Shown piece after piece: positions 54,906-64,000 of a stretch of DNA of 64,000 nucleotides. The stretch covers positions 17,360,001-17,424,000 of the forward strand of contig JANTQA010000023.1 in assembly GCA_027625915.1 (NCBI GenBank), in the 5' to 3' direction. The notes below the pieces were generated by a model. The model worked only from the letters and a program-made list of their open reading frames with translations. It searched no databases and was not told the DNA's origin. Made by a program: the position numbers and the translations under genes. Each line of letters starts with the position of its first letter. The first letter of the stretch is position 1. This DNA is from Anaeramoeba flamelloides (lineage: Eukaryota > Metamonada > Anaeramoebidae).

Positions 54906-55447
54906 TCAATTTATTGTCGGGAAAATTATTGAATATGATTTATTGTATCCCTATCGATGGATTTATTTATATTTTAATTCAAAATTAAAACTTAACAATT
55001 AAATCATTGGTGTTTTAATTAAAATCAATTATTGTTTAATGGATTCAAATTTGATTTCAATTTATTATTCTTAGAAAATGAAATAAAATAATTTTCAAAT
55101 GGAATTTGTTTATAAAAAAATTTTCAAGAAGAATAAGAATTAAATGATTTTACCATTGTTTTAAACCATTTTGTTATTTCCTCTTCACCAACGATAGGAA
55201 TATCAACAGTATCAGTGGGTTTATCACTTAAATAAATTAGATTAATATCATTTATATAATTATTATTATTTTTAAGAATAAAAAAAAAAGGAAAAGAAAG
55301 AAAGAAAAAAAGAGTTTTAGAATATAATTGTAAACATTAATCAATTAAATAAATAAAAGAAGGATTAAAAAAATACAGATTATATGATGCTAAATCAAAA
55401 ACATTGATTTTAATAGGCTCATTCTCTTCAAATCCAAAAAGAAAAGT
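54906..55447 (-). CDS. Short spliced gene or gene fragment, unknown family
   Basis: Three minus-strand exons fit together: 55447-55377, 55226-55154 and 54950-54906, each bounded by AG/GT. The phases agree (71 nt, then 73 nt, then 45 nt ending TGA). The joined peptide reads TFLFGFEENEPIKINVFDL, then ASYNLDKPTDTVDIPIVG, EEEITKWFKTM and GYNKSYSIIFPTIN. Composition is that of a real globular protein, unlike the surrounding AT-rich translation. No start exon is found; a LINE fragment lies just upstream at 55690, so the 5' part may be beyond it or lost. I do not recognise the family. The two inner exons are the best supported. Confidence 0.4.
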
Positions 55448-55689
55448 CTACATTGTAAAATAAATAAACACACAAATATAAATTTAGAGATAAGATTTAA
55501 TAATTTTAAGAAAATAATTTTTAAAAAAATAAACAAATATATAATTTTAAAATTAGAATGGTTTAAGTTTTTGTTAGAGAAATAAAGATTATAATAATAA
55601 AAATTCAAGCAATAAAATTGGCCGACTTGAAACATAAAATTCTAATTAATTATACCATTTAAAATAAATTTATAAAAGTAATTGTTTTT

Positions 55690-55900
55690 TAGATATCATT
55701 GAAGATTTAGATCATTTTCTACGAAATTGCCCGGCTTATGAAAATAATCATAAAATCTTGATATCTGAATTTAAAAAAAATAATTAACAAAGAATAATAT
55801 TTTTGATATTATTATAAAAAAAGGGATTCATCATGTTTATTAATCCTAGTGAATAATAAACTAGATTTTTGAGTCTTTAAAACTATTTATAATTTTTTTT
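55690..55900 (+). mobile_element. LINE 3' fragment with finger motif
   Basis: Positions 55692-55782 read DIIEDLDHFLRNCPAYENN-HKILISEF, matching IENIDHFLWVCPSYENN of the LINE at 60233-60544. Degraded C-terminal and tail sequence follows (FESLKLFI at about 55867). A GGTTTT-type hairpin element then begins at about 55905. The fragment is 5'-truncated within the finger. Confidence 0.65.
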
Positions 55901-55904
55901 TTTT

Positions 55905-56280
55905 AACGAATTTGGGAAGTGCTGTAGAGTACCACCAAGTGTATTTAAGTGCCAAGTTGTTTTTTTCTTGTTTTTGTTTGGAAAATAGTTAGATTTTTGA
56001 ATCAAAAAAAACTTTAAAAAAAAGATAACTGCATTTTTTTTTAATTCTTGTTTTTGTTTTGAAAACCAATTGATTTTCTAACCAAAACAGAATTTTAAAA
56101 AACCTAACTAAAGTGTCAGTCAAGTGTCTTCGAGTGCCACCAAGTGCCTAGGTTTTTTTTTTTGAATTTAAAAGAATGGAGTAAAATCTTATATTTTACT
56201 CAATTATTTTGAATCATGGAAAAACTAATGGCATTTTTTTTTTTTTTAATTTGAGAAATAAACCTAACGGTAAATAAGGG
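55905..56280. mobile_element. GGTTTT hairpin element next to a LINE tail
   Basis: Starts GGGAAGTGCTGTAGAGTACC and carries the family's AGTGTCTTCGAGTGCC, CTAGGTTTTTTT, AAAGAATGGAGTAAAATC and AACCTAACGG words. Paired arms around GTTTTGAAAACCAATTGATT are visible. The left border (GGGAAGTGC) equals that of the copy at 18848. Confidence 0.55.
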
Positions 56281-57232
56281 GGGGTTAAAAATACCCTCCT
56301 AAAATAATAATAATAAGAAAACCCAAAGTAATTGTTTTTTAAAGAATTTTTATTTTTTGATTATACTGATTTTTATCATTTTTTTGTAACTACCAAACTA
56401 ATTTAGTTTATTCAGAGGCTTATTTCCAATGATTAAATATTATTTTTTTAATTGATTTTATTAATGAAAATAAATATTGAATTTATTCATAAAAAAAAAC
56501 CTAGTTTTTTCACTAATTTTTTTAATTTAATCTCAAATATAAAACTGAGTAATGGAAAATCTTGATAATTGTATTTTCATATATTTTAGACCAATTTTCA
56601 TTTTGGTTAATTATTTTATTTTGAATTTATTTTTTATTTGAGATTTACTTTTTAATAAAACCCTCACTTTTTGGAAATAAAAACCCCAAATAAGGATTTT
56701 TATGAGATGGAGATAATTTCCAATTTATTCAAGTTTAAAATATATAATGACTGCATATTTAATAAAAGTGTTAACAAATCAAAAAGGCTTGAATAATAAT
56801 AATAATATTGTATTTTGAATTATATTTTAGACGAAAAAACTGAATTTTCTTAAAAAAACTTGATTTATTCTTTTTTTATTCTTCACTAGAATTAAAAAAT
56901 AAAATTGAAAATATTGAGTTTGCTAAAAATAATACCTTAATTAACATTTCCTATTAGTAATAAAGTTTATTTATAATATAATTCAACATCCCAGAACTTC
57001 AAATTCTTGAGTATATTGTATTTATGGTTGTTAGTATAACCACATTTTTTTAAAAATCTCTAATCGGGAAAAAAGGGTTTTTTTTGGGTAAAAAATTTCA
57101 AAATAAATTAATGAATGAATTTTGGTTTAAATCAACTTTGAGAGAGTTACTTTAATAGTTCATAACTAATAGGTTAGAAAATGCTATACTCATCTAATAA
57201 AACTGAAATATCGAAAAAAAATTACAAAGTTG
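56281..57232. other. AT-rich intergenic stretch
   Basis: Begins with a GGGGGGG run near 56280. I see no gene or recognisable repeat here. Confidence 0.5.
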
Positions 57233-57318
57233 AAGATCGCTAAGCTAAGAACCAAAATAACATGACCTTACACTTATGACAAGATAATCTTTTTTTCCAG
57301 TTTCAGGGATTGAAAAAT
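57233..57318. mobile_element. Single-arm relic of the AGGTTTACAATC foldback
   Basis: GCTAAGAACCAAAATAACAT, then a diverged arm, then CCAGTTTCAGGGATTG and TA. It corresponds to the right arm of the intact element at 27500-28053. Confidence 0.65.
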
Positions 57319-57540
57319 TAAAGGATGAGTTGATAATTCCTCAAAAAAGTTATTGTGCATTGACTTATCGGAAATTGTCTTAATAAATAAAAGAAAAAAA
57401 AAACATTTCAAAATATGTTTAATTTGTAAAACATGGAGAAGACAAGGCAGGTCAAATATTTGAATAAGTATATCCTGTATAACAATTACCATTTATAGAA
57501 AAATCAAGATCTTACATTAAAAATATTCGTTTTTTATATA

Positions 57541-58071
57541 AACTATTTTCCAGTCAAAGTCACCCAGTTGTGGAGAGTGAATTACATATGTTTAAAGTTT
57601 GAATGGATATTAAAAGGAAAATTTATTTTGGAAATTCCAAAATTGAAATTATTTTTTCACATTTTTACTTATTTTTTTTTTTCGATTTTTTTTTTACATG
57701 TAATTTGTTTGCAAATTTTTTTTTTCATTACAAGATCCATAGTTACTCTATAAAAAATGTGTTATTCTTAAATTATTGAAAATTAAAAATGATTGTCGAG
57801 AAATCATTTTGATTTCTATTTGGAATTTTATTCAGATCTTTATGAACTTAAAAATGAACCTTGTTGTTTTTCTCAATAGTTACCTTAGAGAATTTGGGTT
57901 TTTCTATTTTTAAGAAAATATATTGATTTTTTTGTTTTATTTCAGGCGAATATCAACTATTCTTTGATGCTTATTATTCTACTTATTTCTTATTTAATCT
58001 TCAGAGGCCATTTATAAAAAATAATTGATATTTTAAAAAAATGTTGGACCACCTTTGACTGAAACAAAGTT
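57541..58071. mobile_element. MITE family CAGTCAAAGG, copy 3 (531 bp)
   Basis: The left end AACTATTTTCCAGTCAAAGT and the right end CTTTGACTGAAACAAAGTT are inverted partners with TA on both sides (57539-57540 and 58072-58073). It lacks the internal foldback of copy 1, so it shows the family's unit length. Non-coding. Confidence 0.85.
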
Positions 58072-58194
58072 TATTTTGGGTGGTATGTACCACTTTTTGA
58101 TTGATTTAATTTTACTAAATTTAACAGATTAATTGGAATTAGGGGTTAATAAGTGATTTAATCCACCGAAAAAGTTATTTATTATTATTATGGA

Positions 58195-59830
58195 AGAAGT
58201 GTTAAGTACACTCTAGATGTCCTTTTACTTAAATTTCCTCAAAGGTAATTTTAGTGTAAAATCATAGATTTTGCAATTGTTCAAGTGAAAGGCACACACA
58301 CAAATTTTTATGTTTAAAAAGCAAAAGCAAAAAATTGAAAAGGAAAAAAGAAAAAGAAAAAAAAATTGAAAAAGGGTTTATAAAGAAGCAATTGATAAAA
58401 AATCAAAAAAAAAAAAAACAATGCAACAATGCTATCTTTAATTAAGGAATCCCAAAATCACATCCACAATACTTTTGGTTGATTTAATAATTTGATAATA
58501 GATCATGAAAGATTACTTGGGGATCGTTTTTTAAGTTGTTGTAATTTCTTTTTTTTTTTTTTTGATCTTATTTGCTTTAAACATCTGGTAATTTTTAGCC
58601 TTTGCTTTTTCGTTTTTATTTTCAAGTTACTCATACTTTTGTCATTCAGTGTCACGGTATTAACAAGTAACAACTTGATCTTTTTCCTTTGTAAATCTTC
58701 TTCCCAATATAAAGAAGATTCTACCAGGTTAAAATGGGAAAAAATCGAAAAAGTTATTTATTGTAAAAATCATATTTAAAAAAAAATTATTTCTTTCTTT
58801 TTTTTCAGGATTTTATTACTGTTACTTTCAGATAAATAGAGAAAAAAAATTCGTCTCATTTTCTTTTTTTATTCTTCTGATTATTGCCGTATTATTCAGA
58901 TCCCGAGTGAAAAAAGAAATAGAATTAATATAAAACATTATCTAATGGTTAGGGAATTAATATGAAGCTAACTAAGGTAAAAATGGTTTATTTGAACCAC
59001 GATAGTTAAGATATAAAAAAAAACAAAGATTGAAGTGAAAATTTTCCCCTATTTATCATTCAAATATCAGTATTCCTTTTTATTTATTTCTTTTATTTGG
59101 TAATTAGAAAAAAAATTCAAACAATAAAAAAAGAAAATAAAGTAAACACCATTCCAAAATTTTTGACATACCCAGATTCAAAAATAGGCAAAAAAAAATG
59201 CTCAATTTTTTGTATTTATAAAAACTTAATATTAAAATCGCGTTAAAGTTCACAATATTAATGTTAACAAATGCAATCCATTTTTGTTCCATGAATAAAA
59301 ATAAAATAAAAAATTAAAAATCGATATGTTTAAAATGATGAAACGAACATAACAAAAAAATGTTATATGATTTATTGTTAAGGGTTAGATGAAACCCCAT
59401 CTAATCTGTTAAAGAGAGAATTTTGAAGTGTATAAATTTGAGACTTCTGATTCAAAGAGTTTAAAAAATTGTATTGTCATCAGAAGTATTTGAATCTTAA
59501 TTTAGTTTTCTAAAACAAAAAATTTGAATTGGTAAATTTGTTGAAATTTTCACCAACAATTGTTGATCTATCAAAAGATTAGGATACCATCAACTAATTG
59601 TATGTGATTTTTCTATTAAACTAAACTCAACTTTAACCTTCTATCAATCATTGAAAAAAATTTTCCGATCTAACGAACCAGATTAGGTAATTGGGAAAAA
59701 GAAATGAAAACAAAACATAAAGTACACAAAATGATAAAAATAGTTTGTAAATTCAAAATTATTTTAAAATTTAATGAAATTGTATTTTTGCTATTCTTTT
59801 AACTGTTTTAACTTTGTACATTTTTTTACA
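58195..59830. repeat. Dispersed repeat family R5, copy 2 (about 1.6 kb)
   Basis: Collinear with 32030-33480 across its length, including AAAATCACATCCACAATACT, GTTGTAATTTC plus poly-T, CACCAACAATTGTTGATC and TTCTATCAATCATTGAAAAA. Half an FB2 foldback arm (about 59030-59070) has inserted in this copy. The frames at 58492 and 59104 are not conserved in copy 1. Confidence 0.6.
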
Positions 59831-60119
59831 ATTCGATTTAGTTGGTAGAAAACCAAAATGTTTAAACAGAAATGCCAAATTTCCCAATAAAAAAAAATTA
59901 AATATTTCTTAAAAATCCTAAAATAAAAAGAAGAGAATGTTGATTTTAAAATTTTTTGACCAATAATTGAAATTCAAAATAAAGAGAAATCTTTTTTCCA
60001 GTTACATAGATTAAAAAATGGAAATTGATCAAAAATTTAAAAAAGATTATTTTTGGTAATTTCAGTAAATAAAAAAAAATTCAAATTTAAAAAAAAATTA
60101 AAAAATTTATCTCTTCCTT

Positions 60120-60700
60120 TTTTAGAAAAATTAATAAAATTTAATCAACGAACCAACAATAAAATTAACTAGAATTCAAAAGATATAATTGAATTAAAAA
60201 AGGAAATCTATAAATACACATATAATGAATTATTGAATTCCAAGAGCTGGAAAGTGAAAAAATACTTCACAATATTAAGAAACCAAAATTCATTATTTAC
60301 AACTCAAAAATATCTAAGCTATCCATCAAGCTCAACAATCCTAAAATTTAGGACATTTACCAATTGCTTAAACAGATATTACTATGTAATTAATAAAAAT
60401 TCAAATAAATTTTGTCCTTTATGTTTAAAATACAAACAAAAGGAAGTTATAGAAAATATTGATCATTTTTTGTGGGTATGTCCTTCCTATGAAAATAATA
60501 GATTAATATTTCTGAATAAATTAAATGAAAAAAAACCTCTATGAATTAATTTTAAACCATAACAGTTTATTATTATTTTCATTGATTAATAATCGTGAAA
60601 TCTATGATTTTACGCTTAAATTTCTGAAAGGAAATTTAAGTATAAGGGCAACTAGAGTGTAATTTACACTTCTTCAATAATAAAAAAAAAAAAAAAAAAA
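60120..60700 (+). mobile_element. LINE (non-LTR retrotransposon) 3' fragment with zinc finger and poly-A
   Basis: The frame from about 60173 (SKDIIELKKEIYKYTYNE) through 60233-60544 ends the reverse-transcriptase polyprotein. It contains a CPLC...IDHFLWVC finger, CX2CX13HX4C, typical of the C-terminal finger of LINE reverse transcriptases. A frameshift near 60540 in an A-run separates it from the last segment, LYELILNHNSLLLFSLINN ... FLKGNLSIRATRV-stop, at 60540-60662. A stop at 60170-60172 and loss of everything upstream show a 5'-truncated dead copy. A 21-A tail begins at about 60683. No catalytic YADD motif is present. Confidence 0.75.
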
Positions 60701-60899
60701 AGATTATTTTTATTTTATTAGTAATAATCAATCATAAGATTAGAAATTTGAATTTGCTTATTATAAGATAACACTAATATATACATATAAATTGGTTATA
60801 TTTTCCGGTAAAAGTCCGTTTATATGGCTGTCAAAAATACCCCTATTCATAACATAAAACCCTTATATCAAATTAAATAGTACTTTTTTTTTCTTGTTA

Positions 60900-61430
60900 C
60901 AAAACAATATCTAATTGAGTATTCAATTATATCCCTTCAGCCAAATCAAGTTTGAAGGTAAACTCCTTGATTCTTTCAGTAAATTTTAAATTATGAATGC
61001 AATTTAATTAAAATGTTTCGTAATTTTATCAATTTTTTTGAAATTTTGTGTTTTTTCGATTAAAAAGTTATCCCAAATTTACTCTATTTTTTGAGATAAA
61101 TTTTATATTTGATCTTTCATTTTGATAGAATTTCTTTTTAATTAGCAGAACATTTAAGAAACCAATACCATCTTTACGAAGGGTTTATTGTAGGTTGCTT
61201 TGATCATTTAGTGTGTAAGCTTTTAGAGAAAAGAAACATGGCTATTATTTTGGGTCATTGGTTAACCAAGTCTACACATGTTATTTTAAAAGAAGTTTTT
61301 ACTTATTCTCTATTGTAGGTGTATTTGATCGTTTAATGTATAGGCATTCCTGAAAAAAGAAGCACGGGTTTTAATTCGTAACTGGGTTTGCCAAGTCTGT
61401 ACAGATTATTTTAACAAGAGCACTGAAAAA
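60900..61430. repeat. Dispersed repeat R3, copy 3, with internal tandem duplication
   Basis: Shares TTTCAGTAAATTTTAAATTA, AAATTTACTCTATTTTTTGA and CATTTAAGAAACCAATACCA with the two other copies. Its last part is duplicated: 61188-61300 and 61310-61425 both read (T/C)TATTGTAGGT, TTTGATC(A/G)TTTA, CCAAGTCT and ATTATTTTAA in order. Confidence 0.6.
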
Positions 61431-61450
61431 TTTGCAAAGAAATATTTAAT

Positions 61451-62059
61451 TTACCCTAATCCCGATTCAAGTTTATTTTTTTCGCATTTTGTTTCTTTGA
61501 AAAGATTCCCCTTGATCTTTTTGAGAACGGTGAAAATTAAAAAGTTTTTAAAAAAAAGAATAAAAACTTAAAAAAAGTAGAAAAGATCAAAAAACAAACC
61601 TGGTTCCATTTTGGTGTACCTGTACTTTTTGAAACTGTTGACTTTGAAGTTGAGTGTGTTGAAATCAGAATCAAATAAAATGAAGAATCTATATTTTTAT
61701 TTATCACATAAAAGAAATCGAGAAAAAAAAAAAGAAAAGGAAATGCCTTTATGTTAAATAAAGGAATATTGAAAAAAATTCGAGAAAAGGTTACTTTCAA
61801 AATCCTTTCCTTGGTTAACTGTAATTTTGGTCCATTTTGAAAATTTTGTTTTTCTTTTAATTGGTGGTTTCTTTGGTGTTTCATTGTTTTTTGTTTTAAT
61901 CTTTCTTTTATTCATCTTGAGTGATTTCTTTCTTTCCTTTTTTTTTTGTTTCTCTTGTTGTTTCTTCAGCTTTTGCATCTTTTTTTCTTTTTTCTTTCGC
62001 TCTTTTTCTCTTCTTTTTTGCTCTTTTTTTTGTTTTTTTGTTAGTTTTTTGCTTGACAT
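61451..62059 (-). CDS. Small Lys-rich spliced gene, 3' exons uncertain
   Basis: ATG at 62059 opens a frame of about 88 very basic codons (MSSKKLTKKQKKEQ, then KNNETPKKPPIKRKTKFSKW), predicted helical and nucleic-acid-binding-like or disordered. Two splice models fit. In one, exon 1 ends before GTTAAC (after FSKWTKIT), exon 2 is 61641-61600 (STVSKSTGTPKWNQ) and exon 3 is 61516-61451 ending in TAA. In the other, exon 1 ends at 61795 before GTAACC and the downstream exons are read one frame over. The exon 2 donor GTTTGT equals donors used in the G-alpha gene. No family is recognised. The first exon is the only firm part. Confidence 0.4.
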
Positions 62060-62611
62060 CAGAAGTTAATAGATCAAAATTTTAAAAAATGAATTCGAAG
62101 AAGGTATTGTTGAGTTGTTCTAAAAGATCATATATTTTATGGTTGTGCTTTGGAGAATTGTTTACCAACAAAAGACAACGTAATTTGATTGTTCTCTCTT
62201 TTGATTGGGAAATATTGGGGTTGCTTTTTTAAAATTTCACTTTCAAAGAAAGTATTAAAAAAATTGTGAAAGGGTAATTTATTATTTTTACAGAGTAAAC
62301 CCCTTTTAGGATTCTAAAATAGGCTTTTTTTTTAAGTTCTCATATTTGTGGAGTAATTTTATCAAAAGGGAAAAAAGTAAAAGATTTGAGAATTTTTTAC
62401 CGGCTAAATAGACACGATCTTACAGAGGTTTATCTATACACAACTAAGTCTTGAACGAGAGGAAATTGTTCGTCAAGGTAAATCAAATTAGTACTTGTTA
62501 ATTCAAATATCTCAAACAATTTCATTATTAAAATAATACCAAAAGTTAATCTCATCAATGATAAATGATTTTTGTTTTAGTAAAAAAGTAAACAATTTTG
62601 GAAAAAAATCA
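62060..62611. other. Intergenic region upstream of the Lys-rich gene
   Basis: AT-rich, with no repeat or gene that I can recognise. It should hold the promoter of the minus-strand gene ending its upstream side at 62059. Confidence 0.5.
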
Positions 62612-63199
62612 AAGATATTTCCAATAAATTGGGGCAAATTTATTTTAAAATATCTCTTTTAAACTAAATCTTCAAAAAAGTATTTAAAAATCCAAAATCA
62701 TTAACGACCATATATTGATTCTTTATAATAATTCAATTTGTTTCTTAGTATTTTATTACAATATAGAAAAGATATTAAAATTTCTGATCTCGATTTTATC
62801 TAATAATTTTTTGGGCGTGAAAACTTGTATTTATTATTTTCTTGTTGATTGAAAAAATCATTTTCATAACTTTTTTAATCTGAACCAAATTTTCCAATAA
62901 AATTAAAAACATATATACTACTTTTGTTTGTTTAAAAAAATCATTTGTACCCTTTTACATTTTCCAGTTTTTATTGAAATTGGTCGTATTTTGTTTTCTC
63001 CAAAAAAAGAGCTATTTTTTTTTTCATTTTTTGGAATTATTTCATTCAACATATTTTGAAATAAACACCTTAGCCATTTATTCAATTGGTATTAATATTA
63101 AATTTAATTTGATATGGTCAATTAATAAAAAAATCCACTAACAAAGATGATTTTTTATGAAATGTAAAAAAAAAATTCCCCATTTTTTTGGAAATACCT
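62612..63199 (+). mobile_element. MITE family AGGTATTTCC, copy D
   Basis: The left end AGATATTTCCAATAAATTGG pairs with the right end TTTTTTTGGAAATACCT, followed by TA at 63200-63201. Collinear with 47495-48077 over the whole length. Non-coding. Confidence 0.8.
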
Positions 63200-63439
63200 T
63201 AGATTTTGAAAATTAAGAAATTGTTTCAATAGATATTCTTATATTGTAAGTATCAAAAAAAACAAAAAATGTAGTTTTTGGATAAGAAAGCTTAAACATT
63301 AATACCAATGATGAACCAGATCATTTTTTTTGGACCTGCACAAAATTTTAATATATTGAACTGAATTTTTTTTTTGTTTGTTTTATTAGGGAAATCTATT
63401 GATTATATAAATAAATGTGAAACCGAGGAAAGACCAAAG

Positions 63440-63600
63440 GATCTTTTTTTTGAACTTTTGAAATCAAAAGAAAATTCAAGATTTTTTTCTTTCTTATTCC
63501 CAAAATAAAAAAAAAATTAACAAGAATTTCATCATATTTAAATGAATGTAATGAAAATCAGAAATTTCACTCTATTCTTTTTATCATTTAAAACCTAACC
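63440..63600. mobile_element. GGTTTT hairpin element fragment
   Basis: Contains CTTATTCCCAAAATAAAAA, TTTCACTCTATTCTTTTTAT and ending AAAACCTAACC, words of the family at 18848-21262. It directly abuts a LINE fragment at 63607. Confidence 0.4.
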
Positions 63601-63606
63601 AATACC

Positions 63607-63760
63607 AGTCTATGAAAACAATCAAAAAATCAAAAAATTCAAATAACTGTATTTGATAAAAATAATATAAAGATGAATAATATCTCTGATATTATTAATA
63701 AAAAGAACACAACACTCATATCATCATTAAGTCATGATAAAAAATTAATAATAATAATTC
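63607..63760 (+). mobile_element. LINE 3' fragment
   Basis: CCAGTCTATGAAAACAATCA reads PVYENNQKIKKFK, matching the CPAYENNHKI and CPSYENNRLI stretches of the two other LINE fragments. The following IINKKNTTLISSLSHDKKL resembles LLLFSLINNREI of the copy at 60120-60700. It runs into a TTA microsatellite. Confidence 0.5.
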
Positions 63761-63819
<59 letters not shown>

Positions 63820-63868
63820 CATTATTATTATTATTATTATTATAATAATAATTATAATTATTATTTAG
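63761..63868. repeat. (TTA)n trinucleotide microsatellite
   Basis: About 30 ATT/TTA units with two interruptions. It is translated as poly-Tyr in one frame, which is not a gene. Confidence 0.9.
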
Positions 63869-64000
63869 GGGGGGTTATTACCACCTTTGTTTTTATAGAA
63901 TTCCTATATTTTTATTTTTGAAAAATAATTGTATTTAAAAAAAAATATCAAAAAAAAAAAATTTCGGAATTATGTTGCAAGAAGAAAAGTAATTTTCTTT

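Noticed and set aside
58492-58779. 95-codon frame
   Set aside because: Sits in repeat R5 and is not conserved in copy 1.
63673-63921. Poly-Tyr open frame
   Set aside because: Translation of a TTA microsatellite joined to a LINE remnant.
1-64000. tRNA genes
   Set aside because: No GGTTCGANTCC-type B box with a matching A box and stem was found by eye; a covariance search would settle it.

Overview
The window is extremely AT-rich nuclear DNA from a unicellular eukaryote that uses the standard genetic code. The genes encode eukaryote-only families (heterotrimeric G-protein alpha subunit, CLASP, EMAP-like WD40, MyTH4-RhoGAP, giant ankyrin-repeat proteins). Some are interrupted by GT-AG introns. 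Proteins carry long Lys/Glu tracts and some poly-Asn. This looks like an amoeboid, signalling-rich protist. An Anaeramoeba-type metamonad is my best guess (inference); a dictyostelid-like amoeba seems less likely because Lys/Glu rather than Gln/Asn low complexity dominates.

Layout. 2037-6764 (-): intronless 1575-aa ankyrin-repeat protein. 9805-12318 (+): UBA-like, ankyrin and pseudokinase protein. 15910-22288 (+): six-exon G-alpha gene, 355 aa when joined, with one 4.6-kb intron. 23645-29630 (-): three-exon PPP-like metallophosphatase, 282 aa, with 3.8- and 1.4-kb introns. 34394-36652 (+): MyTH4-RhoGAP protein. 40417-44697 (+): CLASP-like TOG/HEAT protein. 48689-52763 (-): two-exon EMAP-like WD40 protein. 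54906-55447 (-): short spliced gene or gene fragment of unknown family. 61451-62059 (-): small Lys-rich spliced gene with an uncertain 3' end. No tRNA, rRNA or CRISPR was recognised.

Functionally the set is cytoskeleton and signalling: G-protein signalling, Rho GTPase control with microtubule or membrane tethering, and two microtubule-associated proteins (CLASP and EMAP). The genes are not operonic and lie on both strands with 1-4 kb AT-rich spacers.

The spacers and long introns are full of repeats. At least seven families of small terminal-inverted-repeat elements are present, most with a TA target duplication, as in Tc1/mariner-type transposition. There are also 3' fragments of a LINE ending in a CX2CX13HX4C finger, and three dispersed repeat families of 0.4-1.5 kb. 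The clearest structure is a five-level nest inside the large G-alpha intron: LINE tail, then a self-nesting hairpin element, a 1.4-kb TIR element, a 703-bp MITE and a 160-bp foldback. No intact transposase or reverse transcriptase was found.
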